Below, piece by piece: positions 1-10,845 of a DNA stretch of 64,000 bases. The notes under the pieces were generated by a model that was not told the DNA's origin, made no database searches, and saw only the letters and a list, made by a program, of their open reading frames with translations. Made by a program: the position numbers and the translations under genes. Location: NCBI RefSeq assembly GCF_024347355.1, contig NZ_AP025465.1, positions 124,001-188,000 on the forward strand, in the 5' to 3' direction. Each line of letters opens with the position of its first letter. Within the stretch, counting starts at the first letter, position 1. The DNA is from Vibrio chagasii. Lineage in GTDB: Bacteria; Pseudomonadota; Gammaproteobacteria; Enterobacterales; Vibrionaceae.

Positions 1-72
1 CGAACGAATGAATAAAAAAGCTGAAAGTTTAATAGTTTGCAGCGTTTGTTGTCATGAGAAGGGGCAAGGGAA

Positions 73-996
73 GTGAACTTTTTAGAGCTCAAAAATCGTA
101 TAGGAAATTCTCCTATGTTGAGCCGCTTATTAGATAATGGATTTGTGCTTCAGCAGAAACTGAGTATCGCCACTTGTTGTGTACTCATTGCCGCTTCAGC
201 ATGGATTTTAGGACAACTTGTCTGGTTTGTTGAACCTGCCGAGCAAACGGTTGTGCCTTGGAAAGCAACGGTGTCGTCGTCTGCTACGCCTCAGTCGACT
301 CTCGATATCTCTTCTTTACAACAGAGCAACATGTTTGGTGCCTATAACCCAAGCAAACCCGCAGTGGTTGAGCAACAAGTGATTCAAGATGCCCCCAAGA
401 CACGCCTTAACCTCGTCTTGGTTGGTGCGGTTGCCAGTTCTAATCCTGAATTGAGCTTAGCGGTGATTGCCAACCGTGGTACGCAAGCGACTTATGGGAT
501 CAATGAACAGATAGAAGGCACCAGAGCTAAGCTAAAAGCCGTGTTAATCGACCGCGTGATCATTGATAACTCAGGTCGTGATGAAACGCTGATGCTAGAA
601 GGTATTGAGTACAAGCGTTTAGCGGTATCAGAACCTGCACCACGTCGTGCCTCTTCTTCAGTTCGTGGTAATAACCCGGCTTCTGCAGAAGAGAAGCTTG
701 ATGAGATTAAAGCGAAGATAATGAAAGACCCGCAACAAATCTTCCAATATGTTCGATTGTCTCAGGTGAAACGCGACGACAGTGTGATCGGTTATCGTGT
801 GAGCCCTGGCAAAGATTCAGAACTTTTTAACTCTGTTGGGCTCCAAAACGGAGATATTGCCACTCAGTTAAATGGTCAAGACCTGACAGACCCAGCCGCT
901 ATGGGCAACATATTCCGTTCAATCTCAGAACTGACAGAATTAAATCTGGTCGTCGAGAGAGATGGGCAACAACATGAAGTGTTTATTGAATTTTAA
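73..996 (+). CDS. gspC: Type II secretion inner-membrane protein GspC (EpsC)
   Basis: GspC links the inner-membrane assembly platform of the type II secretion system to the outer-membrane secretin. The 307-residue product has a short cytoplasmic N-terminus, one membrane segment at about residues 31-52, a periplasmic homology region (about 70-180) that in the family contacts the secretin N0 domain, and a C-terminal PDZ-like domain (about 215-305). The start is GTG at 73 after an AAGGG-rich stretch; no better start is visible. It is the first gene of a twelve-gene gspC-N operon, 41 bases before gspD. The operon promoter is not evident in the 72 bases upstream and probably lies outside the window. 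Confidence 0.96.
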   Translation: MNFLELKNRIGNSPMLSRLLDNGFVLQQKLSIATCCVLIAASAWILGQLVWFVEPAEQTVVPWKATVSSSATPQSTLDISSLQQSNMFGAYNPSKPAVVEQQVIQDAPKTRLNLVLVGAVASSNPELSLAVIANRGTQATYGINEQIEGTRAKLKAVLIDRVIIDNSGRDETLMLEGIEYKRLAVSEPAPRRASSSVRGNNPASAEEKLDEIKAKIMKDPQQIFQYVRLSQVKRDDSVIGYRVSPGKDSELFNSVGLQNGDIATQLNGQDLTDPAAMGNIFRSISELTELNLVVERDGQQHEVFIEF

Positions 997-1037
997 AACT
1001 TTACGTCTAATGAAAGACGAAAGTGTAGGAGAAGTAC

Positions 1038-3062
1038 GTGAAGCATTGGTTTAAGAAAAGTGCATGGTTACTGGCAGGAAGCTTAATCTGCACACCCGCA
1101 GCCATCGCTAATGATTTTAGTGCCAGCTTTAAAGGCACTGATATTCAAGAGTTTATTAATATTGTTGGCCGCAACCTTGAGAAAACGATCATCGTTGACC
1201 CATCGGTGCGCGGAAAAATTGATGTGCGCAGTTATGACGTACTCAATGAAGAACAATATTATAGCTTCTTCCTCAATGTATTAGAGGTTTACGGCTATGC
1301 GGTCGTTGAAATGGACTCAGGTGTTCTGAAGATCATCAAGGCTAAGGATTCTAAAACCTCTGCCATTCCTGTTGTCGGTGATCGTGATTCTATCGCGGGC
1401 GACAGCGTAGTAACACGCGTTGTTACCGTTCGTAATGTCTCGGTTCGTGAGCTTTCTCCTCTGCTTCGTCAACTGAACGATAATGCGGGCGCGGGTAACG
1501 TTGTGCACTACGACCCAGCGAATATCATTCTAATCACTGGTCGTGCGGCGGTCGTAAACCGCTTAGCGGAAATCATCAAGCGTGTTGACCAAGCCGGTGA
1601 TAAAGAGATCGAGGTGGTTGAGCTAAAGAATGCTTCAGCCGCTGAAATGGTGCGTATTGTTGATGCGTTGAATAAAACCACCGACGCGAAGAACACACCA
1701 GCATTCCTACAACCTAAGCTGGTGGCCGACGAGCGTACCAATGCAATTCTTATCTCTGGTGACCCTAAGGTTCGTAGCCGTTTAAGAAAGCTGATTGAGC
1801 AACTTGATGTCGAGATGGCAACTAAGGGTAATAACCAAGTTATCTACCTTAAATATGCAAAAGCAGAAGACTTAGTCGATGTACTGAAAGGCGTGTCGGA
1901 CAACCTGCAATCAGAGAAGCAAACTTCAACTAAAGGCAGCTCATCTCAACGCGATAAAGTCGTGATTTCAGCGCACAGCGATACTAACTCGTTAGTCATT
2001 ACCGCACAGCCAGATATCATGAACGCGCTACAAGATGTGATTGCTCAACTAGATATTCGTCGTGCTCAAGTATTGATTGAAGCCTTGATTGTTGAAATGG
2101 CAGAAGGTGACGGCGTTAACCTTGGCGTGCAATGGGGTAACCTAGAAACGGGTGCCATGATTCAATACAGCAACACCGGCGCATCGATCGGTCAGGTTAT
2201 GGTTGGCTTAGAAGAAGCCGAAGACAAGACAGTTGATAAAGTTGTTACGCCAAGTGATGGTTCAAAGCCTTACACTGTGCAAGAGACAGAGCAGGGTGAT
2301 TACTCGACATTAGCTTCCGCTCTTGCTGGCGTAAACGGTGCCGCAATGAGTGTGGTGATGGGCGACTGGACAGCTTTGATCAGTGCAGTTGCGACCGATT
2401 CAAACTCAAATATCCTATCGTCTCCAAGCATTACTGTGATGGACAATGGCGAAGCGTCGTTTATCGTTGGTGAAGAAGTACCGGTTCTTACTGGCTCGAC
2501 GGCGGGCTCAAGCAACGACAACCCATTCCAAACGGTTGAGCGTAAAGAAGTGGGTATCAAGCTTAAAGTGGTTCCACAAATCAACGAAGGCGACTCAGTT
2601 CAGTTGAATATTGAACAAGAGGTGTCGAACGTATTGGGTGCGAACGGCGCAGTCGATGTTCGTTTTGCCAAGCGTCAGCTAAATACTTCAGTGATTGTTC
2701 AAGACGGTCAAATGCTGGTTCTTGGTGGTCTAATTGATGAACGTGCATTAGAGAGTGAGTCTAAGGTGCCACTATTGGGCGACATCCCGGTGCTCGGTCA
2801 TCTATTCAAATCAACCAGTACTCAGGTTGAGAAAAAGAATCTAATGGTATTCATCAAGCCAACCATCATTCGTGATGGCATGACAGCCGATGGTATCACT
2901 CAGCGTAAATATAACTTCATCCGCGCTGAACAGCTGTACAAGTCAGAGCAGGGCCTGAAATTGATGGATAACGACAACATCCCAGTGTTGCCTAAATTCG
3001 GTTCTGAGATGAATCACCCGGCTGAAATCCAAGCCTTCATTGATCAGATGGAAACAGAATAA
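1038..3062 (+). CDS. gspD: Type II secretion outer-membrane secretin GspD
   Basis: GspD forms the multimeric outer-membrane channel of the type II system. The 674-residue protein begins with a Sec signal peptide (charged start, hydrophobic core, likely cleavage after the AIA motif near residue 24). The N0 domain follows (about 28-100), then N1-N3 repeats (about 120-340) and the secretin domain (about 340-610) with its LVVLGGLI-like segment and [11 protein letters not shown] motif. A short C-terminal tail matches the pilotin-binding S domain. The GTG start at 1038 has a TAGGAG ribosome site at 1026-1031. The stop codon overlaps the gspE start (TAATG), which suggests translational coupling. Confidence 0.97.
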   Translation: MKHWFKKSAWLLAGSLICTPAAIANDFSASFKGTDIQEFINIVGRNLEKTIIVDPSVRGKIDVRSYDVLNEEQYYSFFLNVLEVYGYAVVEMDSGVLKIIKAKDSKTSAIPVVGDRDSIAGDSVVTRVVTVRNVSVRELSPLLRQLNDNAGAGNVVHYDPANIILITGRAAVVNRLAEIIKRVDQAGDKEIEVVELKNASAAEMVRIVDALNKTTDAKNTPAFLQPKLVADERTNAILISGDPKVRSRLRKLIEQLDVEMATKGNNQVIYLKYAKAEDLVDVLKGVSDNLQSEKQTSTKGSSSQRDKVVISAHSDTNSLVITAQPDIMNALQDVIAQLDIRRAQVLIEALIVEMAEGDGVNLGVQWGNLETGAMIQYSNTGASIGQVMVGLEEAEDKTVDKVVTPSDGSKPYTVQETEQGDYSTLASALAGVNGAAMSVVMGDWTALISAVATDSNSNILSSPSITVMDNGEASFIVGEEVPVLTGSTAGSSNDNPFQTVERKEVGIKLKVVPQINEGDSVQLNIEQEVSNVLGANGAVDVRFAKRQLNTSVIVQDGQMLVLGGLIDERALESESKVPLLGDIPVLGHLFKSTSTQVEKKNLMVFIKPTIIRDGMTADGITQRKYNFIRAEQLYKSEQGLKLMDNDNIPVLPKFGSEMNHPAEIQAFIDQMETE

Positions 3063-4564
3063 TGGCTGAATTGGTAGGGGCGGCACGAACTTATCAGCGC
3101 TTGCCGTTTAGCTTTGCGAACCGTTACAAGATGGTGCTCGAGTATCAGCACCCAGAACGTGCTCCGACACTGTATTATGTTGAGCCTCTGAAATCGGCGG
3201 CGATCATCGAAGTGAGCCGTGTAGTGAAAAATGGTTTTACACCACAAGCGATCACTGCAGACGAGTTTGATAAAAAACTGACCGACGCGTACCAACGTGA
3301 CTCTTCAGAAGCGCGTCAATTAATGGAAGACATTGGTGCTGACAGTGATGACTTCTTCTCGTTGGCGGAGGAGCTGCCACAAGATGAAGACTTGCTTGAG
3401 TCTGAAGACGATGCGCCAATCATCAAGCTAATCAATGCGATGCTGGGGGAGGCGATCAAAGAAGGTGCTTCGGATATCCATATCGAGACCTTTGAGAAGT
3501 CGCTATCGATCCGCTTCCGTATTGATGGTGTGCTGCGTGATGTTCTTGCACCAAGCCGTAAATTGGCGCCGCTGCTCGTGTCACGTGTAAAGGTTATGGC
3601 GAAGTTGGATATTGCGGAAAAACGCGTGCCACAAGATGGTCGTATTTCACTGCGTATTGGTGGCCGAGCAGTCGATGTTCGTGTATCAACCATGCCTTCA
3701 TCACACGGTGAGCGTGTGGTAATGCGTCTGTTGGATAAAAACGCGACCCGCCTAGATCTGCACAGTTTAGGTATGACGGCAGAGAACCACGAGAACTTCC
3801 GTAAACTCATTCAACGTCCGCACGGCATTATCTTGGTAACGGGTCCAACAGGTTCGGGTAAATCCACAACCTTGTATGCAGGCCTGCAAGAGCTCAACAG
3901 CAACGAACGCAATATCCTTACCGTTGAAGATCCAATCGAATTCGATATCGATGGTATTGGTCAAACACAAGTGAACCCTAAGGTTGATATGACCTTTGCC
4001 CGTGGTTTACGTGCGATTCTTCGTCAAGACCCGGATGTGGTGATGATTGGTGAGATTCGTGACTTAGAGACTGCGGAGATTGCCGTTCAAGCTTCTTTGA
4101 CTGGTCACTTAGTGATGTCGACCCTCCATACCAATACTGCAGTAGGTGCCATTACGCGTCTACGTGATATGGGTATCGAACCATTTCTTATTTCCTCTTC
4201 ACTGCTTGGTGTGTTGGCGCAGCGTTTAGTTCGTACTTTGTGTAACGACTGTAAAGAACCGTACGAAGCGGACAAAGAGACCAAAAAGCTATTTGATTTG
4301 AAGAAGAAAGATAGCCTAACGCTGTATCATGCGAAAGGTTGTGAGGCGTGTAATCACAAGGGTTATCGTGGCCGAACTGGTATTCATGAGTTGCTGATGG
4401 TTGATGAGTCGGTACAAGAGTTAATTCACAGCGAAGCCGGTGAGCAAGCGATCGAAAAATCGGTTCGTAGCACAACCCCAAGTATTCGCGATGATGGCCT
4501 AGCTAAGGTTCGTCAAGGTATCACTTCACTAGAAGAAGTGATGCGTGTGACCAAGGAAGTCTAG
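3062..4564 (+). CDS. gspE: Type II secretion ATPase GspE
   Basis: This is the cytoplasmic hexameric ATPase that powers pseudopilus assembly. The 500-residue product has the usual N-terminal N1E domain (binds GspL), then an N2E domain and a RecA-like C-terminal domain. Walker A reads GPTGSGKS at residues 261-268. The Asp box, Walker B ([12 protein letters not shown]) and His box ([11 protein letters not shown]) follow. A four-cysteine zinc module (CNDC ... CEAC) lies near residues 394-431, as in Vibrio EpsE. It overlaps gspD by one base and is followed one base later by gspF. Length and all motifs are normal, so it should be active. Confidence 0.97.
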   Translation: MAELVGAARTYQRLPFSFANRYKMVLEYQHPERAPTLYYVEPLKSAAIIEVSRVVKNGFTPQAITADEFDKKLTDAYQRDSSEARQLMEDIGADSDDFFSLAEELPQDEDLLESEDDAPIIKLINAMLGEAIKEGASDIHIETFEKSLSIRFRIDGVLRDVLAPSRKLAPLLVSRVKVMAKLDIAEKRVPQDGRISLRIGGRAVDVRVSTMPSSHGERVVMRLLDKNATRLDLHSLGMTAENHENFRKLIQRPHGIILVTGPTGSGKSTTLYAGLQELNSNERNILTVEDPIEFDIDGIGQTQVNPKVDMTFARGLRAILRQDPDVVMIGEIRDLETAEIAVQASLTGHLVMSTLHTNTAVGAITRLRDMGIEPFLISSSLLGVLAQRLVRTLCNDCKEPYEADKETKKLFDLKKKDSLTLYHAKGCEACNHKGYRGRTGIHELLMVDESVQELIHSEAGEQAIEKSVRSTTPSIRDDGLAKVRQGITSLEEVMRVTKEV

Positions 4565-4565
4565 T

Positions 4566-5789
4566 ATGGCGGCATTTGAATACAAAGCACTGGATGTCAA
4601 AGGCAAAAGCAAAAAGGGCTCGATTGAAGCGGATAACGCTCGTCAGGCTCGCCAGCGCTTAAAAGAGCAAGGCTTAATGCCGGTTGAAATGGCTGAAGCC
4701 AAAGCAAAAAGCAGTAAAGGAGGCAGCGCGCCTTCTACTGGTTTTAAGCGTGGTATCAGCACGCCAGACCTTGCTTTGATTACTCGCCAAATTTCTACAT
4801 TGGTTCAATCAGGCATGCCGCTAGAAGAGTGTTTGAAGGCCGTGGCAGAGCAATCGGAGAAGCCTCGCATTCGCACTATGTTATTGGCTGTACGCTCTAA
4901 AGTGACGGAAGGCTATTCGTTAGCGGATAGCTTAGCTGATTACCCGCACATCTTTGATGAACTGTTTAGAGCAATGGTGGCGGCAGGTGAGAAATCTGGG
5001 CACTTAGATGCGGTACTAGAGCGATTAGCCGACTATGCAGAAAATCGCCAAAAGATGCGCTCTAAGCTGCTGCAAGCGATGATTTACCCTGTGGTGCTGG
5101 TGGTGTTTGCGGTGACTATCGTTTCGTTCCTATTAGCAACGGTAGTACCCAAGATCGTTGAACCAATCATCCAGATGGGACAAGAGCTTCCTCAATCAAC
5201 CCAATTTTTATTGGCATCGAGTGAATTTATCCAAGATTGGGGCATCCAATTACTGTTGCTGATCATTGGTGTGATTGTGTTGATTAAGACCGCGCTCAAA
5301 AGACCGGGCGTTCGTCTAAGTTGGGATCGCAAATTGTTGAGTATCCCGCTGATCGGCAAGATAGCGAAAGGTATCAACACCTCTCGCTTTGCTCGTACAC
5401 TTTCAATCTGTACCTCAAGTGCGATTCCTATTCTTGAAGGGATGAAAGTGGCGGTTGATGTAATGTCGAACCACCATGTCAAACAACAAGTATTACAAGC
5501 ATCAGATAGCGTGAGAGAAGGGGCGAGCCTGCGTAAAGCGCTTGATCATACTAAGCTCTTTCCGCCGATGATGCTGCACATGATTGCTAGTGGTGAGCAG
5601 AGTGGTCAATTAGAGCAGATGCTGACTCGTGCAGCCGATAACCAAGACCAAAGCTTTGAGTCGACGGTAAACATTGCGTTAGGCATTTTTACCCCGGCAC
5701 TTATCGCTCTGATGGCAGGTTTGGTGCTGTTTATTGTGATGGCGACTCTGATGCCAATGCTTGAAATGAACAATTTAATGAGCGGCTAA
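4566..5789 (+). CDS. gspF: Type II secretion inner-membrane platform protein GspF
   Basis: GspF is the polytopic inner-membrane platform protein that interacts with GspE and GspL. The 407 residues contain two T2SSF cytoplasmic domains (about 70-195 and 275-395), each followed by hydrophobic segments (about 170-195, 222-245 and 375-400). A glycine- and serine-rich linker (KSSKGGSAPSTG) precedes the first domain. The ATG start lies just after the gspE stop. An 80-base gap to gspG follows, the largest in the operon so far, and has no clear terminator. Confidence 0.96.
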   Translation: MAAFEYKALDVKGKSKKGSIEADNARQARQRLKEQGLMPVEMAEAKAKSSKGGSAPSTGFKRGISTPDLALITRQISTLVQSGMPLEECLKAVAEQSEKPRIRTMLLAVRSKVTEGYSLADSLADYPHIFDELFRAMVAAGEKSGHLDAVLERLADYAENRQKMRSKLLQAMIYPVVLVVFAVTIVSFLLATVVPKIVEPIIQMGQELPQSTQFLLASSEFIQDWGIQLLLLIIGVIVLIKTALKRPGVRLSWDRKLLSIPLIGKIAKGINTSRFARTLSICTSSAIPILEGMKVAVDVMSNHHVKQQVLQASDSVREGASLRKALDHTKLFPPMMLHMIASGEQSGQLEQMLTRAADNQDQSFESTVNIALGIFTPALIALMAGLVLFIVMATLMPMLEMNNLMSG

Positions 5790-5870
5790 TTCCGTCCATA
5801 GAACGTTTTTGGATTATCGAGAGAAGGACAATATTCCCCTCAACTCGTTGTCTTTAATTTGGAGAAAATA

Positions 5871-6314
5871 ATGAAAAACAAAATGAAGAAACAATCAGGC
5901 TTTACCCTACTAGAGGTGATGGTGGTTGTGGTTATCCTTGGCGTATTGGCGAGCTTTGTTGTACCTAACCTATTGGGTAACAAAGAGAAGGCTGATCAAC
6001 AAAAAGCCATCACAGATATCGTGGCACTAGAGAATGCGCTAGATATGTACAAACTGGATAACAGCGTGTACCCAACAACGGATCAAGGTCTTGATGCACT
6101 GGTTTCTAAGCCAAGCAGCCCAGAGCCTCGTAACTACCGCGACGGTGGTTACATCAAGCGTCTACCTAACGACCCATGGGGCAACGAGTACCAATACCTA
6201 AGCCCTGGCGATAACGGCACTATCGACATCTTTACACTTGGCGCTGATGGTCAAGAAGGTGGTGAAGGTATTGCTGCGGATATCGGTAACTGGAACATGC
6301 AAGACTTTCAGTAA
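5871..6314 (+). CDS. gspG: Major pseudopilin GspG
   Basis: GspG is the major pseudopilin of the type II secretion pseudopilus. I place the start at ATG 5871 because a GGAG site sits at 5861-5864; the TTG at 5859 would lie upstream of that site. The 147-residue product has a basic leader ending in Gly, then FTLLEV, the prepilin peptidase cleavage and N-methylation motif with Glu at +5. A hydrophobic helix and the T2SSG C-terminal fold follow, with conserved KRLPNDPWG and calcium-site region. The operon encodes no GspO peptidase, so processing presumably relies on a PilD encoded elsewhere (inference). Confidence 0.97.
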   Translation: MKNKMKKQSGFTLLEVMVVVVILGVLASFVVPNLLGNKEKADQQKAITDIVALENALDMYKLDNSVYPTTDQGLDALVSKPSSPEPRNYRDGGYIKRLPNDPWGNEYQYLSPGDNGTIDIFTLGADGQEGGEGIAADIGNWNMQDFQ

Positions 6315-6380
6315 GCCTAGGCTTATTGTCGCTTGACGCCGTTATTTGATGGTCGAACGTAAACATATGGAGTCTGCAAG

Positions 6381-6974
6381 GTGAAAACTACGCACAAACA
6401 GCCAGGTTTCACCTTGATTGAGATTCTTTTGGTGCTGGTATTACTTTCAGTAACGGCGGTCGCAGTGATTGCGACCATTCCTACCAATAGTAAAGATGTC
6501 GCCAAAAAATACGCTCAAAGTTTCTATCAACGAGTTCAGTTACTTAGTGAAGAAGCGATTTTGAGTGGGCTGGATTTTGGCATTCGCATCGATGAAAAGA
6601 AATCGACCTATGTTCTGATGACGCTGAAGTCTGAAGGTTGGCAGGAAGTCGAATTCGAAAAAATACCCTCTTCAACAGAGTTACCGGAAGATCTTGCTCT
6701 ATCACTCAGCTTAGGCGGTGGCGCATGGGCAGACGATGATCGGTTATTCAACCCAGGAAGCTTATTTGATGAAGATATGTTTGCTGACCTTGAAGAAAAA
6801 AAGAAGCCTAAGCCACCACAGGTTTTCATCTTGTCGAGTGCTGAAGTGACACCATTTACACTATCTTTCTACCCCAACACAGGCGATACCATACAAGATG
6901 GCTGGCGTATTAAAGTGTCGGATAATGGTGTGATTCGATTGTTAGAACCAGGAGAAGAAGATGAAGAGGAATAA
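6381..6974 (+). CDS. gspH: Minor pseudopilin GspH
   Basis: This is a minor pseudopilin of the type II system. The GTG start at 6381 gives 197 residues with a very short basic leader, then G/FTLIEI with Glu at +5, a hydrophobic helix and a GspH-type beta-rich globular domain. The C-terminal part has acidic and lysine-rich loops (DLEEKKKPKPP, GEEDEEE). The last 14 bases overlap gspI, whose ATG sits inside the GAAGAAGAT run that encodes the acidic tail. Confidence 0.95.
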   Translation: MKTTHKQPGFTLIEILLVLVLLSVTAVAVIATIPTNSKDVAKKYAQSFYQRVQLLSEEAILSGLDFGIRIDEKKSTYVLMTLKSEGWQEVEFEKIPSSTELPEDLALSLSLGGGAWADDDRLFNPGSLFDEDMFADLEEKKKPKPPQVFILSSAEVTPFTLSFYPNTGDTIQDGWRIKVSDNGVIRLLEPGEEDEEE

Positions 6975-7335
6975 CCGTTCTCCTTCTCGCTCTCGTGGTA
7001 TGACGCTGCTTGAGGTGTTGGTGGCGCTTGCGATCTTTGCTACTGCGGCGATCAGTGTGATTCGCGCCGTAACTCAGCACATCAATACATTGAGTTATTT
7101 AGAAGAAAAAACCTTCGCGGCTATGGTCGTTGATAATCAAATGGCCTTGGTGATGCTACACCCAGAGAAGCTGAAAAAGACACAAGGTACGCAGGAGCTA
7201 GCCGGTCGAGAGTGGTTTTGGAAAGTTACCCCAATCGATACGGCCGATAATATGCTAAAAGCTTTTGATGTCAGCGTGGCAACCAGCAAGCAAGCTTCTC
7301 CAGTCGTTACGGTGCGCAGCTATGTGGTCAACTAA
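6961..7335 (+). CDS. gspI: Minor pseudopilin GspI
   Basis: GspI is a minor pseudopilin that, with GspJ and GspK, forms the tip complex of the pseudopilus (established for the family). The 124-residue protein has leader residues up to RSRG, then MTLLEVLVALAIFA with Glu at +5, and the short GspI globular domain. Its start overlaps gspH by 14 bases, with an AGGAGAAG ribosome site inside gspH just upstream. Its end lies within a small direct duplication at the junction with gspJ. Confidence 0.95.
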   Translation: MKRNNRSPSRSRGMTLLEVLVALAIFATAAISVIRAVTQHINTLSYLEEKTFAAMVVDNQMALVMLHPEKLKKTQGTQELAGREWFWKVTPIDTADNMLKAFDVSVATSKQASPVVTVRSYVVN

Positions 7336-8104
7336 AAGCGTGTGGTCAACTAAGAGAATGCGGTTAGTTAAAAGCATGACGGTAAATAACAGTATGGCTC
7401 GCAAACAAGGTCTATCTTCAAAAGGGAGAGGTTTTACCTTAATTGAAGTTTTGGTCTCAATCGCTATCTTTGCCACACTGAGCATGGCGGCCTATCAAGT
7501 AGTGAATCAAGTGCAGCGAAGCAACGAGCTTTCAGCTGAGCGCAGTGCTCGTTTGAACCAACTGCAGCGCAGTTTAGTTATCTTAGATAATGATTTTCGC
7601 CAGATGGCAGTGCGACAATTTCGTACTGATGGTGAAGAAGCATCATCTAAGCTGGTTATAGTCAAAGAGTATTTATTGGACTCCGATAGCATTGGTATCG
7701 TGTTTACTCGCCTTGGCTGGCACAACCCACAGCAGCAGTTTCCTCGAGGTGAAGTGACGAAAGTGGGCTACCGTCTTAAAGAAGAGACGCTTGAACGCCT
7801 GTGGTGGCGCTACCCAGATACACCCGCTGGGCAGGAAGCGGTCATCACCCCTTTGCTTGATGAGGTTGAGGCCTTGGAGTTTGAGTTCTACGACGGAAAG
7901 CGTTGGGGCAAAGAGTGGCAAGGCGATAAGTCGTTACCAAAGGCGGTGAGACTTAAGCTGACGTTAAAAGATTATGGTGAGATAGAGCGAATTTATCTTA
8001 CACCAAGTGGCACCTTAGATCAGGTTGGTGGTGATTCAAACAGTGACTCTTCAAGCCGTAACTCCTCAGACAGTAGCGAGGGGGACGGTGATGCGTCGAA
8101 CTAG
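7322..8104 (+). CDS. gspJ: Minor pseudopilin GspJ
   Basis: GspJ is a tip-complex pseudopilin. The prepilin motif [10 protein letters not shown] begins at about residue 38 of this model, followed by the hydrophobic helix and the GspJ beta-rich domain. The C-terminal tail is Ser/Asp/Gly-rich and low in complexity. The start is uncertain: an open frame runs upstream to 7265. I prefer ATG 7322 (MWSTK), which overlaps gspI by 14 bases exactly as the gspH/gspI and gspJ/gspK junctions do. GTG 7340, ATG 7358, 7376 and 7394 are alternatives. An 18-bp repeat period makes the second WSTK copy in the leader. Confidence 0.9.
   Translation: MWSTKSVWSTKRMRLVKSMTVNNSMARKQGLSSKGRGFTLIEVLVSIAIFATLSMAAYQVVNQVQRSNELSAERSARLNQLQRSLVILDNDFRQMAVRQFRTDGEEASSKLVIVKEYLLDSDSIGIVFTRLGWHNPQQQFPRGEVTKVGYRLKEETLERLWWRYPDTPAGQEAVITPLLDEVEALEFEFYDGKRWGKEWQGDKSLPKAVRLKLTLKDYGEIERIYLTPSGTLDQVGGDSNSDSSSRNSSDSSEGDGDASN
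7323..7353 (+). repeat. 13-bp direct repeat at the gspI/gspJ junction
   Basis: The 13-mer TGTGGTCAACTAA occurs at 7323-7335 and again at 7341-7353, a period of 18 bases. The first copy contains the gspI stop codon and the preferred gspJ start. Because 18 is a multiple of three, the duplication is in frame in gspJ and repeats W-S-T-K in the leader. Confidence 0.8.
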
Positions 8105-9137
8105 TCAGCCTGTACTAACAAGACGTTCGCTAGGGCGTAAGCAACGTGGTGTCGCGCTGATCATTATCCTGATGTTACTGGCGATTATGGCAACCATTGC
8201 AGGCAGCATGTCGGAACGCTTGTTTACTCAATTCAAACGCGTTGGTAACCAGCTGAATTACCAACAAGCTTATTGGTATAGCATTGGCGTTGAAGCGCTT
8301 GTACAAGATGGTATTAGGCAAAGCTACAAAGACAGTGATACGGTCAACCTAAGTCAGCCATGGGCATTGGAAGAGCAGGTATACCCATTAGATTATGGGC
8401 AAGTTAAAGGGCGTATTATTGACGCACAATCTTGTTTTAATCTCAATGCATTAGCTGGAGTAGCAACCACTTCCAGCAACCAGACACCTTATTTAGTGAC
8501 AGTTTGGCAGACCTTATTGGAGAACCAAGACGTCGAGCCTTATCAAGCTGAGGTGATCGCGCATTCAAGCTGGGAATTTGTCGACAGCGATACTCGAGCA
8601 ACCTCTTCGGCAGGCGTCGAGGACAGCACCTATGAGGCGATGAAGCCACCTTATGTCGCAGCAAACAGTTTAATGGCGGATGAGTCTGAGCTTAGAGCGG
8701 TGTATCAGGTGACTGGTGAGGTCATGAATAAGGTTCGTCCTTTTGTGTGTGCCTTACCGACCGATGACTTTCGACTGAATGTGAATACATTGACTGAGCA
8801 ACAAGCGCCGTTACTGGAAGCGATGTTTGCACCTGGCTTAAGTGAGTCGGATGCGAAACAGCTGATTGATAAACGCCCGTTTGATGGCTGGGACACCGTA
8901 GATGATTTCATGGCCGAGAGCGCCATTACCGCGGTCAGTGCTGAAGTCAGCAAAAAAGCAAAAGCATATTTAACTGTAGATAGTGCCTATTTTGAGCTAG
9001 ATGCAGAGGTTTTAGTTGAGCAATCTCGTGTACGTATACGAACGCTTTTCTATAGTAGTAATCGAGAAACAGTGACGGTGGTACGCCGTCGTTTTGGAGG
9101 AATCAGTGAGCGAGTTTCTGACCGTTCGACTGAGTAG
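8091..9137 (+). CDS. gspK: Minor pseudopilin GspK
   Basis: GspK is the large minor pseudopilin that caps the pseudopilus. I start it at ATG 8091, with a GAGGGGGAC ribosome site just upstream and a 14-base overlap with gspJ. The open frame further upstream reads through gspJ's low-complexity tail and has no pilin character. The 348-residue product has a basic leader ending KQRG, then [18 protein letters not shown], lacking Glu at +5 as is normal for GspK. A large alpha-helical insertion domain and a GspK core follow. It overlaps gspL by 32 bases. Confidence 0.95.
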   Translation: MRRTSQPVLTRRSLGRKQRGVALIIILMLLAIMATIAGSMSERLFTQFKRVGNQLNYQQAYWYSIGVEALVQDGIRQSYKDSDTVNLSQPWALEEQVYPLDYGQVKGRIIDAQSCFNLNALAGVATTSSNQTPYLVTVWQTLLENQDVEPYQAEVIAHSSWEFVDSDTRATSSAGVEDSTYEAMKPPYVAANSLMADESELRAVYQVTGEVMNKVRPFVCALPTDDFRLNVNTLTEQQAPLLEAMFAPGLSESDAKQLIDKRPFDGWDTVDDFMAESAITAVSAEVSKKAKAYLTVDSAYFELDAEVLVEQSRVRIRTLFYSSNRETVTVVRRRFGGISERVSDRSTE

Positions 9138-10335
9138 CGAACCACAGAGCCCAGTGCAGTGGTTAGTTTGGTCGACAAGCCAACAAGAAGTGATAGCAAG
9201 TGGTGAACTGTCTAGCTGGGATCAGCTTGGTGAGTTAACGCCTTACGCTGAAAAACGCAGTTGTATCGCTTTATTGCCGGGAAATGAGTGCTTAATTAAG
9301 CGTGTTGAGATCCCGAAAGGTGCTGCTCGCCAGTTCGATTCTATGCTGCCGTTTTTATTAGAAGACGAAGTCGCGCAAGATATCGAAGACTTACATCTGA
9401 CTATTTTAGATAAAGACGCAACGCATGCCACCGTGTGTGGTGTGGAACGCGAGTGGCTGAAGCAGGCGCTGGATACTTTCCGCGAAGCTAACATTATCTT
9501 TCGTAAAGTATTGCCTGATACCTTAGCGTTGCCTTTAGAAGATCAGGGCATCAGTGCGCTGCAGATCGACCAACATTGGTTATTGCGTCAAAGCAACTAT
9601 CAAGCAGTGTCGATCAATGAGGCGTGGCTAGCGATGTTCTTACAAAGCGATTGGGTTGCCTTAGATGACGAAGAGCAGTCACCAACGATTTTTAGCTACA
9701 CCGCACTGCCAAGTGATGACATTCAACAGCAAAGTGGCATTGAGTGGCAAGCTAAGCCTGCTGAACTGGTGATGTCTTTACTGAGCCAACAAGCCATCAC
9801 AAGTGGCGTAAACTTACTGACTGGCACCTTTAAAACCAAATCTTCATTCAGTAAGTACTGGCGTGTATGGCAAAAAGTAGCGATCGCAGCTTGTTTGCTG
9901 GTGGCGGTGATCGTCACTCAGCAAGTCTTAAAGGTTCAGCAGTACGAAGCACAAGCCGAAGCGTACCGAACGGAGAGTGAACGTATTTTTAGAAGTGTAC
10001 TTCCGGGCAAGCAACGTATTCCGACGGTCAGCTACCTTAAGCGCCAGATGAACGACGAAGCTAAGAAGTATGGTGGCTCGGGTGATGGTGATTCCTTACT
10101 TGGATGGCTAGCGTTACTGCCAGAAACTTTAGGACAAGTGAAAGCCATCGAAGTGAATAGTATTCGCTACGACGGCAACCGCTCAGAGGTGAAATTGGAA
10201 GCGAAAAGTTCTGACTTCCAACATTTCGAGACTGCGCGAGTGAAACTTGAAGAGAAGTTTACCGTTGAGCAAGGGCCATTGAATCGTAATGGTGATGCCG
10301 TATTTGGTAGCTTTACCCTTAAACCCCGTCAATAA
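9106..10335 (+). CDS. gspL: Type II secretion protein GspL
   Basis: GspL is a bitopic inner-membrane protein whose cytoplasmic actin-like domain binds GspE and whose periplasmic domain binds GspM. The GTG start at 9106 is set by a GGAGG site at 9096-9100 and gives [12 protein letters not shown], the expected Vibrio N-terminus. The 409 residues comprise the cytoplasmic domain (about 1-245), one membrane segment (about 253-273) and a ferredoxin-like periplasmic domain (about 315-409). It starts inside gspK, so translation is probably coupled. Confidence 0.96.
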   Translation: MSEFLTVRLSSEPQSPVQWLVWSTSQQEVIASGELSSWDQLGELTPYAEKRSCIALLPGNECLIKRVEIPKGAARQFDSMLPFLLEDEVAQDIEDLHLTILDKDATHATVCGVEREWLKQALDTFREANIIFRKVLPDTLALPLEDQGISALQIDQHWLLRQSNYQAVSINEAWLAMFLQSDWVALDDEEQSPTIFSYTALPSDDIQQQSGIEWQAKPAELVMSLLSQQAITSGVNLLTGTFKTKSSFSKYWRVWQKVAIAACLLVAVIVTQQVLKVQQYEAQAEAYRTESERIFRSVLPGKQRIPTVSYLKRQMNDEAKKYGGSGDGDSLLGWLALLPETLGQVKAIEVNSIRYDGNRSEVKLEAKSSDFQHFETARVKLEEKFTVEQGPLNRNGDAVFGSFTLKPRQ

Positions 10336-10355
10336 ACTGCGTAAGGAGATCAGTG

Positions 10356-10844
10356 ATGAGAAATATGATTGAGCCACTCCAAGCGTGGTGGACTTCAATA
10401 AGTCAAAGAGAGCAACGATTAGTGATCGGTTGTTCGATTCTATTGGTGCTAGGCATCGTGTACTGGGGGCTATTGCAGCCGCTTAGTCAGCGAGCTGAAA
10501 TGGCACAAAACCGTATTCAAAGTGAGAAGCAACTACTGGCTTGGGTAACCAACAAAGCCAACGAAGTGGTGGAGCTTCGAGGAAGTGGTGGGATTGTTGC
10601 TAGCCAGCCTTTAAACCAATCTGTGCCTGCTTCTATGCGTCGTTTTAAGATTGAATTAATTCGAGTTCAGCCGCGTGGCGAGATGCTGCAAGTCTGGGTG
10701 AAACCTGTGCCTTTTAATCAGTTCGTAGATTGGCTGACATACTTGAAAGAGAAGCAGGGTGTCGAAGTTGAGTTTATGGACATTGATCGCTCCGATAACC
10801 CAGGGGTTATTGAGGTCAACCGACTACAGTTTAAACGAGGTTAA
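10356..10844 (+). CDS. gspM: Type II secretion protein GspM
   Basis: GspM is a small bitopic inner-membrane partner of GspL. ATG 10356 lies seven bases after an AAGGAG site (10343-10348); the in-frame GTG at 10353 is too close to be preferred. The 162-residue protein has a short cytoplasmic end (MRNMIEPLQAWW), a membrane helix at about residues 22-41, a coiled-coil-like stretch and a ferredoxin-like periplasmic domain. gspN begins two bases after its stop. Confidence 0.95.
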   Translation: MRNMIEPLQAWWTSISQREQRLVIGCSILLVLGIVYWGLLQPLSQRAEMAQNRIQSEKQLLAWVTNKANEVVELRGSGGIVASQPLNQSVPASMRRFKIELIRVQPRGEMLQVWVKPVPFNQFVDWLTYLKEKQGVEVEFMDIDRSDNPGVIEVNRLQFKRG

Positions 10845-10845
10845 T

